From Spirochaetaceae bacterium (lineage in GTDB: Bacteria > Spirochaetota > Spirochaetia > Treponematales > Breznakiellaceae), in the NCBI GenBank assembly GCA_031279015.1, contig JAITJI010000102.1, positions 20,057 through 84,056 on the forward strand: DNA of 64,000 nt. Direction: 5' to 3'. Shown here piece by piece: positions 50,659 to 59,981 of this stretch. The notes beneath the pieces were generated by a model. The model did no database searches and was not told the origin of the DNA. It saw only the letters and a program-made list of their open reading frames with translations. The position numbers were made by a program, and so were the translations under genes. The number at the start of each line of letters is the position of its first letter. Position 1 is the stretch's first letter.

Positions 50659-51297
50659 TTAGGATATTGAACCCCCAACGAGGTCTTTTCGGATCATCTG
50701 GCTGAACCGCAGATAGGCTTCCCGGCCGGAATGGTAGAGGTTGTTCCCCCGGCTGTCGATTACCACCACCGCCGGAAAGTCCTCCACCACAAGCCGGCGG
50801 ATCGCCTCGGCGCCCAGTTCGGGGAAGGCCACCAGTTCCACTTCCCTGATACGATCCGAGAGCAGGACCCCGGCGCCGCCTGTGGCGCCAAAGTACACCG
50901 CCCCGGCCTGCCGCATGGCCTCAATTACTCCGGCGGAACGTTTTCCTTTGCCGATCATCCCCCGCAGGCCAAGTCCGAGCAGCCGGGGGGTGTACGCATC
51001 CATGCGGTAACTCGTGGTGGGGCCTGCGGAGCCGATGATCCCGCCGGGAAGCGGAGGGGTGGGACCGGTGTAATAGATGACCGAATCCTCCAGGGGGAAG
51101 GGGAGGGGCCGGCCTGCGTCCAGTAATGCACAAAGCTGCTTGTGGGCGGCGTCCCTGGCGGTGTAGAGGATACCGCTGATACGGACCATGTCGCCTGCGG
51201 AGAGGGAGGCCGCCCTTTCCCGGGTCAGGGGCAGGTGTATGCCGATAGGTTCCCGCTCCATCCCCGGAGGATTCTTTCCGTATTCCATCAGAGACAC
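50659..51297 (-). CDS. Class I fumarate hydratase beta subunit
   Basis: A 212-residue protein of the fumarase / tartrate dehydratase C-terminal family, with the signature GSAGPTTSYRMDAYTPRLL, the loop GMIGKGKRS and VYFGATGGAGVLLSDRI. In two-subunit class I enzymes this part carries the catalytic loop and works with the Fe-S alpha subunit. It overlaps the alpha gene by 10 bases. L-tartrate dehydratase is a possible alternative, since the family shares motifs. Confidence 0.9.
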   Translation of the reverse strand: MSLMEYGKNPPGMEREPIGIHLPLTRERAASLSAGDMVRISGILYTARDAAHKQLCALLDAGRPLPFPLEDSVIYYTGPTPPLPGGIIGSAGPTTSYRMDAYTPRLLGLGLRGMIGKGKRSAGVIEAMRQAGAVYFGATGGAGVLLSDRIREVELVAFPELGAEAIRRLVVEDFPAVVVIDSRGNNLYHSGREAYLRFSQMIRKDLVGGSIS

Positions 51298-52127
51298 TCC
51301 CGGGCGTGACGGGCCACGTGGCAGTTGATATTCACCGCACAGGGGAGGCCGGCGATGTGGGTAGGCAGGGTTTCTATGGCAACCGAAAGGGCGGTGGTTC
51401 TTCCCCCAAAACCCTGAGGTCCGATACCCAGGGCGTTTATCCTTTCCAGGAGTTCGGCCTCCAGGTTGGCGTAAAAGGGATCCCCGTTCCCCGCTCCCGG
51501 AGTACGGAGCAGGGCCTTTTTTGCGATGAGGGCCGCCTTGTCAAAGCTGCCGCCGATGCCCACCCCCACGATTATGGGGGGACAGGGGTTGGGTCCCGCC
51601 TCTTCTACCACGGAGAGTACAAAATCAATGACCCCCCCGGCCCCGTCGGAAGGACGGAGCATCTTGATTTGGCTCATGTTTTCACTGCCAAAACCTTTGG
51701 GCGCTACGGTGACGGTAAGCCGGTCACCGGGAACAAACTCACAGGTGATCATCGCCGGGGTGTTGTCTCCGGTGTTTACCCGCTTCAGGGGATCCCCCAC
51801 CATGGACGCACGGAGGCAACCCTCCCGGTAGCCTTCCCGGACTCCCTCGTTAACCGCGGCGTTGATATCCCCCTGTAGGTACAGCTCCGTTCCGATTTCA
51901 AGGAACACCCAGGCCATACCGGTATCCTGACAGATGGGCATGCCGCGGCGGCGGGCAAGTTCAAAGTTGGCGATGATCTGGTCAAGCAGATCCCGGGCCG
52001 GGGGCCAGGTTTCCTCTGTCCGGCAGAACCGTATACGGTCCTCCACAGCCCGGGGCAGATCCCGGCTGGCCTTCATACATAAGCGTTTCACCGTGTTGCG
52101 GAGGACGGAAGCCTCGATCACCCTCAT
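51288..52127 (-). CDS. Class I fumarate hydratase alpha subunit
   Basis: A 279-residue oxygen-sensitive Fe-S subunit. The three cluster cysteines are likely in MPICQDTGMAWVF, AGPNPCPPIIVGVGIGG and AGLPCAVNINCH. It interconverts fumarate and malate. No Shine-Dalgarno is obvious; its start is 9 bases after the kinase stop, so coupling is likely. Together with OAD and the TRAP system it suggests active C4-dicarboxylate metabolism. Confidence 0.92.
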   Translation of the reverse strand: MRVIEASVLRNTVKRLCMKASRDLPRAVEDRIRFCRTEETWPPARDLLDQIIANFELARRRGMPICQDTGMAWVFLEIGTELYLQGDINAAVNEGVREGYREGCLRASMVGDPLKRVNTGDNTPAMITCEFVPGDRLTVTVAPKGFGSENMSQIKMLRPSDGAGGVIDFVLSVVEEAGPNPCPPIIVGVGIGGSFDKAALIAKKALLRTPGAGNGDPFYANLEAELLERINALGIGPQGFGGRTTALSVAIETLPTHIAGLPCAVNINCHVARHARECL

Positions 52128-52136
52128 GGTTCAGTA

Positions 52137-53807
52137 TCAGTATTTAAATTCACTTTCCCCGATAAATTCCCGGAGGATGCTCTGTCCCGGCACATACTGG
52201 GGTGGTATGGGGGCAAAATTTTCCAGGAAGGAGAGAAGCCTGACCGCCTCCGCATACTCCGGTCCGTTAGGCTTGACAACCCGGAGCAGGGGATCGGCGT
52301 AGAATTTCAAAACCGCCAGTTCGTAATCCAGGGCGGAATTGAAAGCCGCATCGGCGCTATTCTGAAAGGGGAAGATATGCTGCCGTTCACCCCGTTGTAC
52401 GCTGGGCCACATTCTGATGGTTCCCGTTGCATCGACGCCCCGGAATTGATAATCCCGGACCATGCGCCGCAGAAGCCGGTTATCGCTGGTGGGGATCCGG
52501 TTATGATCGTCCAGGTTGAGCTGGGTCAGGGCGGAAACATAGAGCTTGAATTTCATATCATGGGCTATGCCGGGGGTAAGGCCGTCGTTTAACCCGTGGA
52601 TGCCCTCCACAATGAGCATGGTCCTCCGGCCAAGGCGGATCTTCCTGCCCCCTCCCTCTCTGCGGCATTTCGCCTTGAAATCGTAGGCCGGCAGAGTCGC
52701 CTCCTGTCCGTCAAAGAGGGCCAGGAGCTGTTCATTCAGAAAGGGAATGTCCAGGGCCTCAAGGCTCTCATAATCGGGTTCACCCTTTTCATCCTGGGGG
52801 GTCCGGTCGCCATTCACATAATAGTCGTCCAGACTTATGGCGATAGGTTCTATACCCATCACCTTCAACTCGATGGAAAGCCGTTTCGCCGTGGTGGTTT
52901 TTCCGGAACTGGAGGGACCGGCAATGAAGACCACCTTGACGGAATTTCGGTTTTCGTAGATCTGTTCGGCGATCTCCGTCATCTTTTTCGTCTGGAAGGC
53001 TTCGGCAATTCTGATATAATCCCGGATGGTCCGGTCCGCCACCATACGGTTCAGATCCCCCACCGCATGGACGCCGATGATTCGTCCCCATTTCTTATAC
53101 TCATGGTAAACTGAAAATATCTTCGGACTGTCCTCAAAGGCATCTATTTTCATACCCTGCCCTGTTCCGGGATACCGGAGGAGGAACCCGTCCCGGTAAG
53201 GCATCAGCTTAAAGGCCGAGAGGAGACCCGTATGGTGCACCAGGGGCTCGATATAGAGGTCGGTAAAATCTCCGCAGCGGTTTACCCGGACATTGGATTC
53301 GCAACGCTGATCCAGAAGCTGGCTTGTATCGGTCTGCCGGTTTTTTTCAAAGAGTTCCACCGCCTCCCCGTAGGCCATATAGCCCGCTTCAATGGGAAGA
53401 TCCTTCCGGACCATCTCAAGCATCCGCGCTTCCAGGGCTTCCACATCACCGGCAACGGGGATCCTTTCGTTGGCGAAGGTATAATAGTAACTGTGTCCCA
53501 GGGAATGACCAATCCGGAGGCCCCGTTCGGGGAAAATCTCCCGGGCGGCTACGGCAAGCAGGAAGGCCAGGGAACGCCGGTAGATCATCATCCCCTCGGG
53601 ACTCTCCAGAGGAACCGCTTCCAGGTACGCGTTAACCTCAAGTTTAGTGACCAGGGGGAGGATCTCGTTGTTTACCCTAAGCGCCGCCAGGGTTTTCAGG
53701 TCCAGACCAAGCTGTCCTGCAAGGGAGTCCACCGGCGTTCCCCCGGGACAGGTGAGGGAGGCCCGCTTCCCACCGGCACTGATAAAATGGACTGTTATGG
53801 TTTGCAT
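52137..53807 (-). CDS. TGS-domain uridine kinase-like protein
   Basis: A 556-residue protein. Residues 1-62 form a TGS domain (ITVHFISAGGKRASL), about 65-260 a region like the threonyl-tRNA synthetase second additional domain (GLRIGHSLGHSYYYTF), and about 285-500 a uridine kinase/phosphoribulokinase domain with Walker A FIAGPSSSGKTTTAKRL and SLDDYYVNG. The actual substrate is unknown; relatives occur across spirochaetes and clostridia. The frame is open to 53942, but ATG 53807 behind GGAGGAG directly starts the TGS strand. Confidence 0.9.
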   Translation of the reverse strand: MQTITVHFISAGGKRASLTCPGGTPVDSLAGQLGLDLKTLAALRVNNEILPLVTKLEVNAYLEAVPLESPEGMMIYRRSLAFLLAVAAREIFPERGLRIGHSLGHSYYYTFANERIPVAGDVEALEARMLEMVRKDLPIEAGYMAYGEAVELFEKNRQTDTSQLLDQRCESNVRVNRCGDFTDLYIEPLVHHTGLLSAFKLMPYRDGFLLRYPGTGQGMKIDAFEDSPKIFSVYHEYKKWGRIIGVHAVGDLNRMVADRTIRDYIRIAEAFQTKKMTEIAEQIYENRNSVKVVFIAGPSSSGKTTTAKRLSIELKVMGIEPIAISLDDYYVNGDRTPQDEKGEPDYESLEALDIPFLNEQLLALFDGQEATLPAYDFKAKCRREGGGRKIRLGRRTMLIVEGIHGLNDGLTPGIAHDMKFKLYVSALTQLNLDDHNRIPTSDNRLLRRMVRDYQFRGVDATGTIRMWPSVQRGERQHIFPFQNSADAAFNSALDYELAVLKFYADPLLRVVKPNGPEYAEAVRLLSFLENFAPIPPQYVPGQSILREFIGESEFKY

Positions 53808-53841
53808 AAGGCTCCTCCTTCCGTTATAGTAATCCTCCGGG

Positions 53842-54075
53842 TTATTTTTTTCCATACCGTACTGCGTCCCTGATCGCGTCCATCCAGATTCCCGGGCCCA
53901 GGTAGCGGGCTTCCGGGGGTAGTTCCCATTCCAGTTCGTCAAAGGAACGGGGCGTTGTCATGGCGGCGGCAAGGCGGTTCAGGGTTTCATGCCGGCCGGG
54001 TTCTTTTCCGTTCTCCCCCGTCTCCCCTGTGGCGGAGGGCTCCCGCAGGGCGGCGAGGAGCTTGTCCCTGTTCAT
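53842..54075 (-). CDS. Small hypothetical protein (77 aa)
   Basis: A 77-residue protein overlapping its upstream neighbour by 1 base (TAATG). It contains a disordered Gly/Glu stretch and a conserved-looking end (PPEARYLGPGIWMDAIRDAVRYGKK). No membrane helix. It is part of the six-gene minus-strand run from the nicotinate enzyme to fumarase. Function unknown. Confidence 0.55.
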   Translation of the reverse strand: MNRDKLLAALREPSATGETGENGKEPGRHETLNRLAAAMTTPRSFDELEWELPPEARYLGPGIWMDAIRDAVRYGKK

Positions 54076-54929
54076 TATATGTCTCCAAAGAGCTCAGGTT
54101 GAGCCGGAAGGGAAGGGCGTTTTCTGGTCTTTGCCGGGGATCTTTCCCTCCTGGAGGAACTCCCCAGCAGGCTTATCACTTCGGCGATCAGGTCCCGCAT
54201 GTCCCCGTCCACAAAGAGACCGTCCCCTGCCTGCAGCGCCTTTTCCAGAGCCGCGGCGGCGGCTTGGTTATCCTTTCCGATAAGGGCGAACCCCAGGGCG
54301 CAGAATCCGTCCGCCTCCCCCAGGGTACTGATGATTGCGGAAAAAAAACCGGAATCCCCATAGCCGGACTGGTTCAAAAGTTTCAGACAATACCGGGCAT
54401 ACCGGAGGGCGAGGAGGGGGCCGTCACAGCGCCGTTCCTCCCGCAGTTTCCGCATGATCCGGACCGCCATGGTGCTGAACTGTTCCGGAAGGTCGTGCCG
54501 CAGAGCTTCCTCCGCCTGTTCGGCTATGAGAGACAGGGGATGGGGTTCAAGGATCAGCCGGCGGTAGAGTTCTGCCACGGCATCACAGGACCGGGAGAGT
54601 TCCTCGAATATCCCGTTCCGGTTTTTTGAATCATGCCGGTACATCCAGGCCCGGAACAGGGGTTTTAGTACCCCCGGGGCCTGATCCTCCGCTATGGCCT
54701 CGGTGGCGGCCCGGCAGGCAGGCAGATCCCCGGCGTAAAGGGCCTTGATGGCCCGGATCAGGGCCCGCCAGGCCCGGAACCGCGGGTCCTCCAGGGTTTC
54801 CATCCGGGAGAAGCTTTCGGGATTCTCCATGCCATTGGTGGCCGCATCAAAGGCGTCCGCCAGACTCCAGTAGGGGGAGTTCCGGGGACAACTTTCCAGA
54901 AGGGTATAAAGATCTGCGTACTGATACAT
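54075..54929 (-). CDS. Helical-repeat hypothetical protein
   Basis: A 284-residue all-helical protein with several TPR-like stretches (RAWRALIRAIKALYAGDLPA, QAAAAALEKALQAGDGLFV). It ends with a basic stretch and PAQPELFGDI. Its start has GGGGG upstream. No signal peptide, so it is probably cytoplasmic. The small gene after it shares one base. No family was recognised. Confidence 0.62.
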   Translation of the reverse strand: MYQYADLYTLLESCPRNSPYWSLADAFDAATNGMENPESFSRMETLEDPRFRAWRALIRAIKALYAGDLPACRAATEAIAEDQAPGVLKPLFRAWMYRHDSKNRNGIFEELSRSCDAVAELYRRLILEPHPLSLIAEQAEEALRHDLPEQFSTMAVRIMRKLREERRCDGPLLALRYARYCLKLLNQSGYGDSGFFSAIISTLGEADGFCALGFALIGKDNQAAAAALEKALQAGDGLFVDGDMRDLIAEVISLLGSSSRRERSPAKTRKRPSLPAQPELFGDI

Positions 54930-54951
54930 AAATTCCCCCGGAGCCGGACTC

Positions 54952-56433
54952 CTAGAGATCCCCCAGATAGTTTTTTATCAGTTCCAGTTTAAGGGATCTA
55001 AGTTGTTCCGTAACGGAAACCTTGTACACATGGGGGTTGAGAAACCGTTTATAGCTCTGATCAAAGGTATCAAGTTCCGTTCTGACCTTCTCTCTGATCT
55101 TTTCCAGGGACGGGGAAACCCCGATCCGCTCCCCCCCCCTGATACGGATCTGCAGAAGGGCCTCGATAGCGCCCTCCGGCGTATGATAAAAATGCCGGTA
55201 ATCCGCCTGGGGATGCCAGAATGCGTAACGCTTTCCCGGAACTATGACGTCGCCCCCCGCCCTGCCGTCAGGAAGAGTCTCCTCCCCGGCATCGGCTTCG
55301 TCAAGGCTGAGGATATCCGCCACCGCTATACCCTGGGGGTCCCGGATTCGCCACACCTGCTTTACCCCCGGGGTAGTTGTTTTTTCGGGGTTGTCGGAGA
55401 ACTTTATGGTTGGGATGAGGCCGCCGGAGGGACCCTCCTTGGCGGCAAGTTTGTATACCCCGGTAAAGGCCGATTCAGTTCCACCGGTAACCATCCGGGT
55501 TCCTACACCCCAGAAATTCACCGGAGCGCCTGCGTCGGTCAGGGTCTGGATGATGGATTCATCCAGATCGTTGGACACCGTGATGGTAGCCTTGGTAAAA
55601 CCCGCGGCATCCAGGATCTTCCGTACTTCCACCGAAAGGTAGTGGATATCCCCGGAATCCAGCCGTACCCCAAAGTTTTTCCCCTGTGCGGCCAGGCGCT
55701 TCCCTACCTGTACCGCGTTCTGGATGCCGCTTTTCAGGGTATCGTAGGTATCGATAAGGAAAACGGTGTTTCCGGGGTAGAGGTCGGCGTAGCTTTGAAA
55801 GGCCTCCGCCTCGCTGGGGTAGGCCATAACCCAGGAATGGGCCATGGTTCCCATCACCGGAATGCCGTAGCGTTTCCCCGCAAGCACGTTGGAGGTCCCT
55901 GCGGCGCCGCCGATGAAGGCCGCCCGGGAAGCGGAGACGGCCCCATCGGGTCCCTGGGCCCGGCGGAGCCCGAATTCCATGATCGAGCCCTTGCCGGACG
56001 CCAGCCATACCCGGGCGGTCTTGGTGGCGATAAGGCTCTGAAAGTTGATGATATTGAGGAGCATTCCCTCAAGGATCTGACACTCGATGAGCCCTCCGTC
56101 AATACGGATAAGGGGTTCCTGGGGAAAAACCACCTGTCCTTCGTCCATGGACCAGAGGGAACCGGTAAAATGGAACCCCTTAAGATAGTCAAGGAACGCT
56201 GCATCGAAGAAATTGAGACTCCGCAGATAGGCGATATCATCCGCTGAAAATGAAAAATCACTGAGCCGGTCAAGGAGGGTTTCAAGGCCGGCGAATACGG
56301 AAAATCCTCCGCCAAAGGGTTGACGGCGGAAGAACATCTCAAAGACCGCGCGGTGATTCATCCTCTTCTTCCAGTAACCGTGGGCCATGGTAAGGGAATA
56401 AAAATCGGTAAACAATGCGGATTGGTCTGTCAT
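54952..56433 (-). CDS. pncB: Nicotinate phosphoribosyltransferase
   Basis: A 493-residue enzyme of NAD salvage, converting nicotinate and PRPP to nicotinate mononucleotide. Motifs include LFTDFYSLTMAHGYW at the start, EFGLRRAQGPDGAVSASRAAFIGG, GTMAHSWVMAYPSEAEAFQ, RLDSGDIHYLSVEVRKILD and FWGVGTRMVTG. ATG 56433 was chosen because it starts the conserved N terminus; the frame continues 35 codons upstream. It has no Shine-Dalgarno, and a promoter-like element places the transcript start beside this ATG. First gene of the six-gene run. Confidence 0.93.
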   Translation of the reverse strand: MTDQSALFTDFYSLTMAHGYWKKRMNHRAVFEMFFRRQPFGGGFSVFAGLETLLDRLSDFSFSADDIAYLRSLNFFDAAFLDYLKGFHFTGSLWSMDEGQVVFPQEPLIRIDGGLIECQILEGMLLNIINFQSLIATKTARVWLASGKGSIMEFGLRRAQGPDGAVSASRAAFIGGAAGTSNVLAGKRYGIPVMGTMAHSWVMAYPSEAEAFQSYADLYPGNTVFLIDTYDTLKSGIQNAVQVGKRLAAQGKNFGVRLDSGDIHYLSVEVRKILDAAGFTKATITVSNDLDESIIQTLTDAGAPVNFWGVGTRMVTGGTESAFTGVYKLAAKEGPSGGLIPTIKFSDNPEKTTTPGVKQVWRIRDPQGIAVADILSLDEADAGEETLPDGRAGGDVIVPGKRYAFWHPQADYRHFYHTPEGAIEALLQIRIRGGERIGVSPSLEKIREKVRTELDTFDQSYKRFLNPHVYKVSVTEQLRSLKLELIKNYLGDL

Positions 56434-56440
56434 ACTACAC

Positions 56441-56468
56441 ATTATCGATATTCTATACCAAGAATCAA
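56441..56468 (-). promoter_or_regulatory. Candidate promoter for pncB with leaderless start
   Basis: On the minus strand TTGATT (56468-56463), 16 bases, GATAAT (56446-56441). The predicted transcription start, 56434, is one base before the ATG at 56433, which lacks a Shine-Dalgarno. Confidence 0.5.
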
Positions 56469-56555
56469 TAAGAAATAGAAGAATCAGCCCTTGTTTATTA
56501 CCGTACCTACTGCTTAGACTTGATATGGGTGTTGACAAAAGATGTTGAAACTATA

Positions 56556-56584
56556 TTGACTTCCCGCCTGAGGGGTTATACACT
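56556..56584 (+). promoter_or_regulatory. Candidate promoter for the phoH operon
   Basis: TTGACT (56556-56561), 17 bases, TACACT (56579-56584). The predicted start near 56591 gives a 12-base leader that still includes the GAGG ribosome site (56594-56597). A second TTGACA at 56532 has no good partner. Confidence 0.6.
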
Positions 56585-56602
56585 TTCGCTTTAGAGGTAT
56601 AT

Positions 56603-57673
56603 TTGGACGACAGTATTACCATCGTACTGGACAGCCGAGATGTGTTGTCCGGGGTTTGCGGCGCCAACGATGGGAACCTTAGGGTAATTGAAGGTTCCCT
56701 GGGGGGCCGTATTGCCGCCCGGGGTAATGAAATCCGTCTTGAAGGGGTCGATGAGAAGGGAGTCCGTCGCTTTAAGACTATGATGGATAGTCTTATCACT
56801 GCGGTGCAGGAGGGGGAGAGCCCTTCTCCGGAGTATGTCCGGGCCCTGGCGGGGATTCGGGATTTTCCGGGCCCTCAGGCGGAAGTTTTGGGGGATCCTC
56901 TTCCGGATCAGCCCCCCTCCGGGGAGGGGTCCGATCCCATGCGGGAGGCCCTGATCCAGATACCCCAGGGTTTCCGCAGGGTATTTCCCCGGGGGCGGAA
57001 CCAGGCGGCTTATATTCAGGGTATGCGTACCCACGATATCTGTTTTTGTGTGGGTCCTGCGGGAACCGGCAAAACCTATCTGGCTATTGCCGAGGCCCTG
57101 AGGCTGGTTTTATCCAAGAAGATGCGGAAGCTGGTGCTGACCCGTCCGGTGGTGGAAGCGGGAGAGAGTCTGGGTTTTCTTCCCGGCGATCTTACCCAAA
57201 AGCTCAACCCCTACCTGAGGCCCCTCTATGATGCCATGGAGTCCCTGATCCCCTACGAAATCATCCGCCGGATGGAGGAAAACCGGACCATCGAAATTGC
57301 CCCCCTGGCCTATATGCGGGGGAGAAGCCTGAACGACAGCGTGATCATTCTGGATGAAGCCCAGAATACCACCCGGGAACAGATGAAGATGTTTCTCACC
57401 AGGATTGGCGAGGGTTCCCGGGCGGCGATCACCGGGGACATCACCCAGATCGATCTGCCCAGACGCCTTGATTCCGGGTTGCTTCACGCCGTTTCCATCC
57501 TCTCAAAGGTGGAGGGTCTCTACTTTGCCTATCTCCACACCGCCGATGTGGTGAGGAATCCGTTGATAAAGAAAATCATACAGGCTTACGAGGCGCCGAA
57601 TTCTGCTGTGGCGCCTGATCTTGCAGAGGGTAAAGAGCCTGTGGGGATGTATGGCGGTGAAAAAAAACGGTAA
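56603..57673 (+). CDS. PhoH-like ATPase (YbeZ family)
   Basis: A 356-residue P-loop protein starting with TTG behind GAGG. An N-terminal KH-like region (about 1-120) is followed by the PhoH domain: Walker A VGPAGTGKTYLAIAEA, TRPVVEAGESLGFLPGDL, and Walker B VIILDEAQNTTREQMK. PhoH-type proteins are RNA-related ATPases often encoded next to ybeY, as here two genes on. It overlaps the HD gene. Confidence 0.93.
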   Translation: MDDSITIVLDSRDVLSGVCGANDGNLRVIEGSLGGRIAARGNEIRLEGVDEKGVRRFKTMMDSLITAVQEGESPSPEYVRALAGIRDFPGPQAEVLGDPLPDQPPSGEGSDPMREALIQIPQGFRRVFPRGRNQAAYIQGMRTHDICFCVGPAGTGKTYLAIAEALRLVLSKKMRKLVLTRPVVEAGESLGFLPGDLTQKLNPYLRPLYDAMESLIPYEIIRRMEENRTIEIAPLAYMRGRSLNDSVIILDEAQNTTREQMKMFLTRIGEGSRAAITGDITQIDLPRRLDSGLLHAVSILSKVEGLYFAYLHTADVVRNPLIKKIIQAYEAPNSAVAPDLAEGKEPVGMYGGEKKR

Positions 57674-59981
57674 TATCCTGGTCCGGGTTTCTAGCGGGAT
57701 CAGGGTGTTTTTCAATTTCCTCAAGCTTCCGGAACTGCGGACAGGTCCGGTGCTGGCTTCGGCGGCGGTCTTCTTCGTGTCCCTGGGGCTGATCATCGCC
57801 GGCAAAGGCTATGCCGGACTGGGCGTGGGGGACATCGGCGACTTTGAAGTCGGCCGGGTGGCGGAACGGGATGTCATAGCGGATCGATCCGTTTCGTATA
57901 CCGACCAGGAAGCTACCAAACGGCGGATTGCGGATAGGGAACGGATGATTCCCGCTGTGTTTATCCGTTCCAATACCGCGACAGAGATGGCTTGGGATGC
58001 CTATAACCATTTTTTAACGCTGGCCAGGCGGATTTTTTCTGAAGAAGCCCCGGTAACCGCCTTTATATCCGCAGTCGAGCAGGAATTCCCCGAGTATTTT
58101 TCCCGTGAGGCTATACAAACCCTCTTTGAAGACAGCGAGCGGGAGCAGATCCTTGAATACGGCGCCGGCGTTCTGAATCATTTCCTGGAAATCGGTATCG
58201 TTGCCCTGCCGGATACGGGATTGGAGGCCCTTAATCCCGATGTTCTGGAACTCCATTCGGCCAGGGGTGTTCAAACCGAACAAGAATACATCCAGTATAA
58301 CCATATCATAACCCGGGAAAATGTGGAGGAAGCAATAGACCGGTACGTGGCGGACCCCTCCTTCCCCCTATCCTTTGTCCGGATCGGTCCGGCCATGATA
58401 AAACCCTTTATTGTCGAAAACATCTTTTTCTCCTTTGAAGAGACCCAGCGGCACATTGAGGAAGTCCAGAACGCTATAGAACCGGTGGTGAAGCTCATTG
58501 AGCGGGGAAAACGGGTTATCCGTAAGGGCTTTATTGTAACCGAAGATGACATGGTTCAGCTCCAGGCCCTGAGTACCGTTATCCGGGAGCGGGACCCCCG
58601 GTCCATCATTGGCCAGATCCTCCTCCTCCTCCTCCTTTTCTGCGGGTTTGTATTCCTTGAAAGCCGGCGAATTCAGGGGAAGCGCCTTGCCCCGGCGGAA
58701 GTCTACCTTGTCTGTGGGCTGGTATTGGTATATATCGCCGGGGCGGTGTTTTTCAGGAACCTTTCCATCACCCAGGAACTGCCGGTTGCCCTGTTTATGC
58801 CCAGCGCCCTGGTGGTGATGCTGCCGGCCATACTAATTGGACCCCGGCCGGCGGCCTTCATGGCCATGATCCTGCCCCTCATCGTCTTTCTTGCCGGGGT
58901 TTACGATACCTCATCCTATATGTTTGCCTTTACCTCCGGGGTGGTCGCCGCCTATACGATGCAGGGTGCGGAAAAGCGGATGGATCTGATTAAGACGGGT
59001 TTTATAATCGGGGTAGTCAACTGTATCGTTTCCGTAGCAACCCTCCTCATCCACCGGAACCCCATCGGCGATTATCCCCTTGTTCTATTCGTTTCCGTTG
59101 TTAACGGGATCGTCTCGGGGATGCTTGTTCTGGGTTTCCTCCCTATGCTGGAAAACGCCCTGAATGCGGTAACCTCCTTCCGGCTTATTGAACTGTCGGA
59201 TCTCAACGCGCCCATCCTGAAGCGGCTCTTCAGTGTTGCCCCAGGCACCTACAGCCATTCCCTTATGGTGGCAAACCTTGCGGAGGCCGCCTGCCAGGAG
59301 ATTGGGGCGAATCCCCTTCTTGCCCGGGTAGGGGCCTACTATCACGATATCGGTAAAATGGAACAACCCGGTTACTTTGTGGAGAATCAGAGCACCTACA
59401 ATAAGCACAACGATATTTCTCCCCGGCTTTCCGCCACGGTGATCCGCAGCCATGTTAAGCTGGGGGCGGAGAAGGCCCGGGCCATGGGGCTTCCCAGGGC
59501 GGTTGTCGATATTATCCTGGAGCATCACGGCAATTCGGTGATTACCTGGTTTTATAACGCCGCCCTCAAACGGGAATCCCAGGTGAACAAGGAAGATTTC
59601 AGTTATCCCGGTACTCCCCCCCGTTCCCGGGAATCCGCGGTGGTGATGCTGGCGGATGTAACCGAAGCGGCGGTCAGGACCCTGAAGAAACCAACCGTAA
59701 CGCGGCTGGAAAAATTCATCCAGGAACTGATCATGGCGAAATTTGAAAATAACCAGCTTTCCGAATCGGAGTTGACCTTTCGGGATCTGGAGATCATAAA
59801 AAAGGCCTTTGTCCGGGTCCTGGCGGGGTACTACCATTCCCGGATAGAGTATCCCAAGCTGCCCAAGCCCGGCGCCTCCCCGGGCAGCCTTTCCCCGGGC
59901 GACGGAGTTCCGGACAGCCGGTATTCCGGGGAACCGAAAGCCCCGGTGGAAGACCGGGCCGGCGGTGACGGACACCCATGA
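57651..59981 (+). CDS. 7TM-HD membrane phosphodiesterase (PgpH/YqfF-like)
   Basis: A 776-residue membrane protein. An N-terminal helix, an extracytoplasmic domain (about 60-330), seven membrane helices (about 335-530) and a C-terminal cytoplasmic HD domain with YSHSLMVANLAEAACQEIGA, GAYYHDIGKMEQPGYF and VVDIILEHHGNSVITWFY. Relatives such as Listeria PgpH hydrolyse cyclic di-AMP. ATG 57651, overlapping phoH by 23 bases, was chosen over an earlier TTG or ATG-like start. The last 50 residues are a Pro/Gly-rich tail. Confidence 0.92.
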   Translation: MAVKKNGNILVRVSSGIRVFFNFLKLPELRTGPVLASAAVFFVSLGLIIAGKGYAGLGVGDIGDFEVGRVAERDVIADRSVSYTDQEATKRRIADRERMIPAVFIRSNTATEMAWDAYNHFLTLARRIFSEEAPVTAFISAVEQEFPEYFSREAIQTLFEDSEREQILEYGAGVLNHFLEIGIVALPDTGLEALNPDVLELHSARGVQTEQEYIQYNHIITRENVEEAIDRYVADPSFPLSFVRIGPAMIKPFIVENIFFSFEETQRHIEEVQNAIEPVVKLIERGKRVIRKGFIVTEDDMVQLQALSTVIRERDPRSIIGQILLLLLLFCGFVFLESRRIQGKRLAPAEVYLVCGLVLVYIAGAVFFRNLSITQELPVALFMPSALVVMLPAILIGPRPAAFMAMILPLIVFLAGVYDTSSYMFAFTSGVVAAYTMQGAEKRMDLIKTGFIIGVVNCIVSVATLLIHRNPIGDYPLVLFVSVVNGIVSGMLVLGFLPMLENALNAVTSFRLIELSDLNAPILKRLFSVAPGTYSHSLMVANLAEAACQEIGANPLLARVGAYYHDIGKMEQPGYFVENQSTYNKHNDISPRLSATVIRSHVKLGAEKARAMGLPRAVVDIILEHHGNSVITWFYNAALKRESQVNKEDFSYPGTPPRSRESAVVMLADVTEAAVRTLKKPTVTRLEKFIQELIMAKFENNQLSESELTFRDLEIIKKAFVRVLAGYYHSRIEYPKLPKPGASPGSLSPGDGVPDSRYSGEPKAPVEDRAGGDGHP

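Noticed and set aside
55003..56247. A 414-codon plus-strand frame over the nicotinate phosphoribosyltransferase gene
   Set aside because: Antisense to a clear enzyme with all motifs; no ribosome site or domain of its own.
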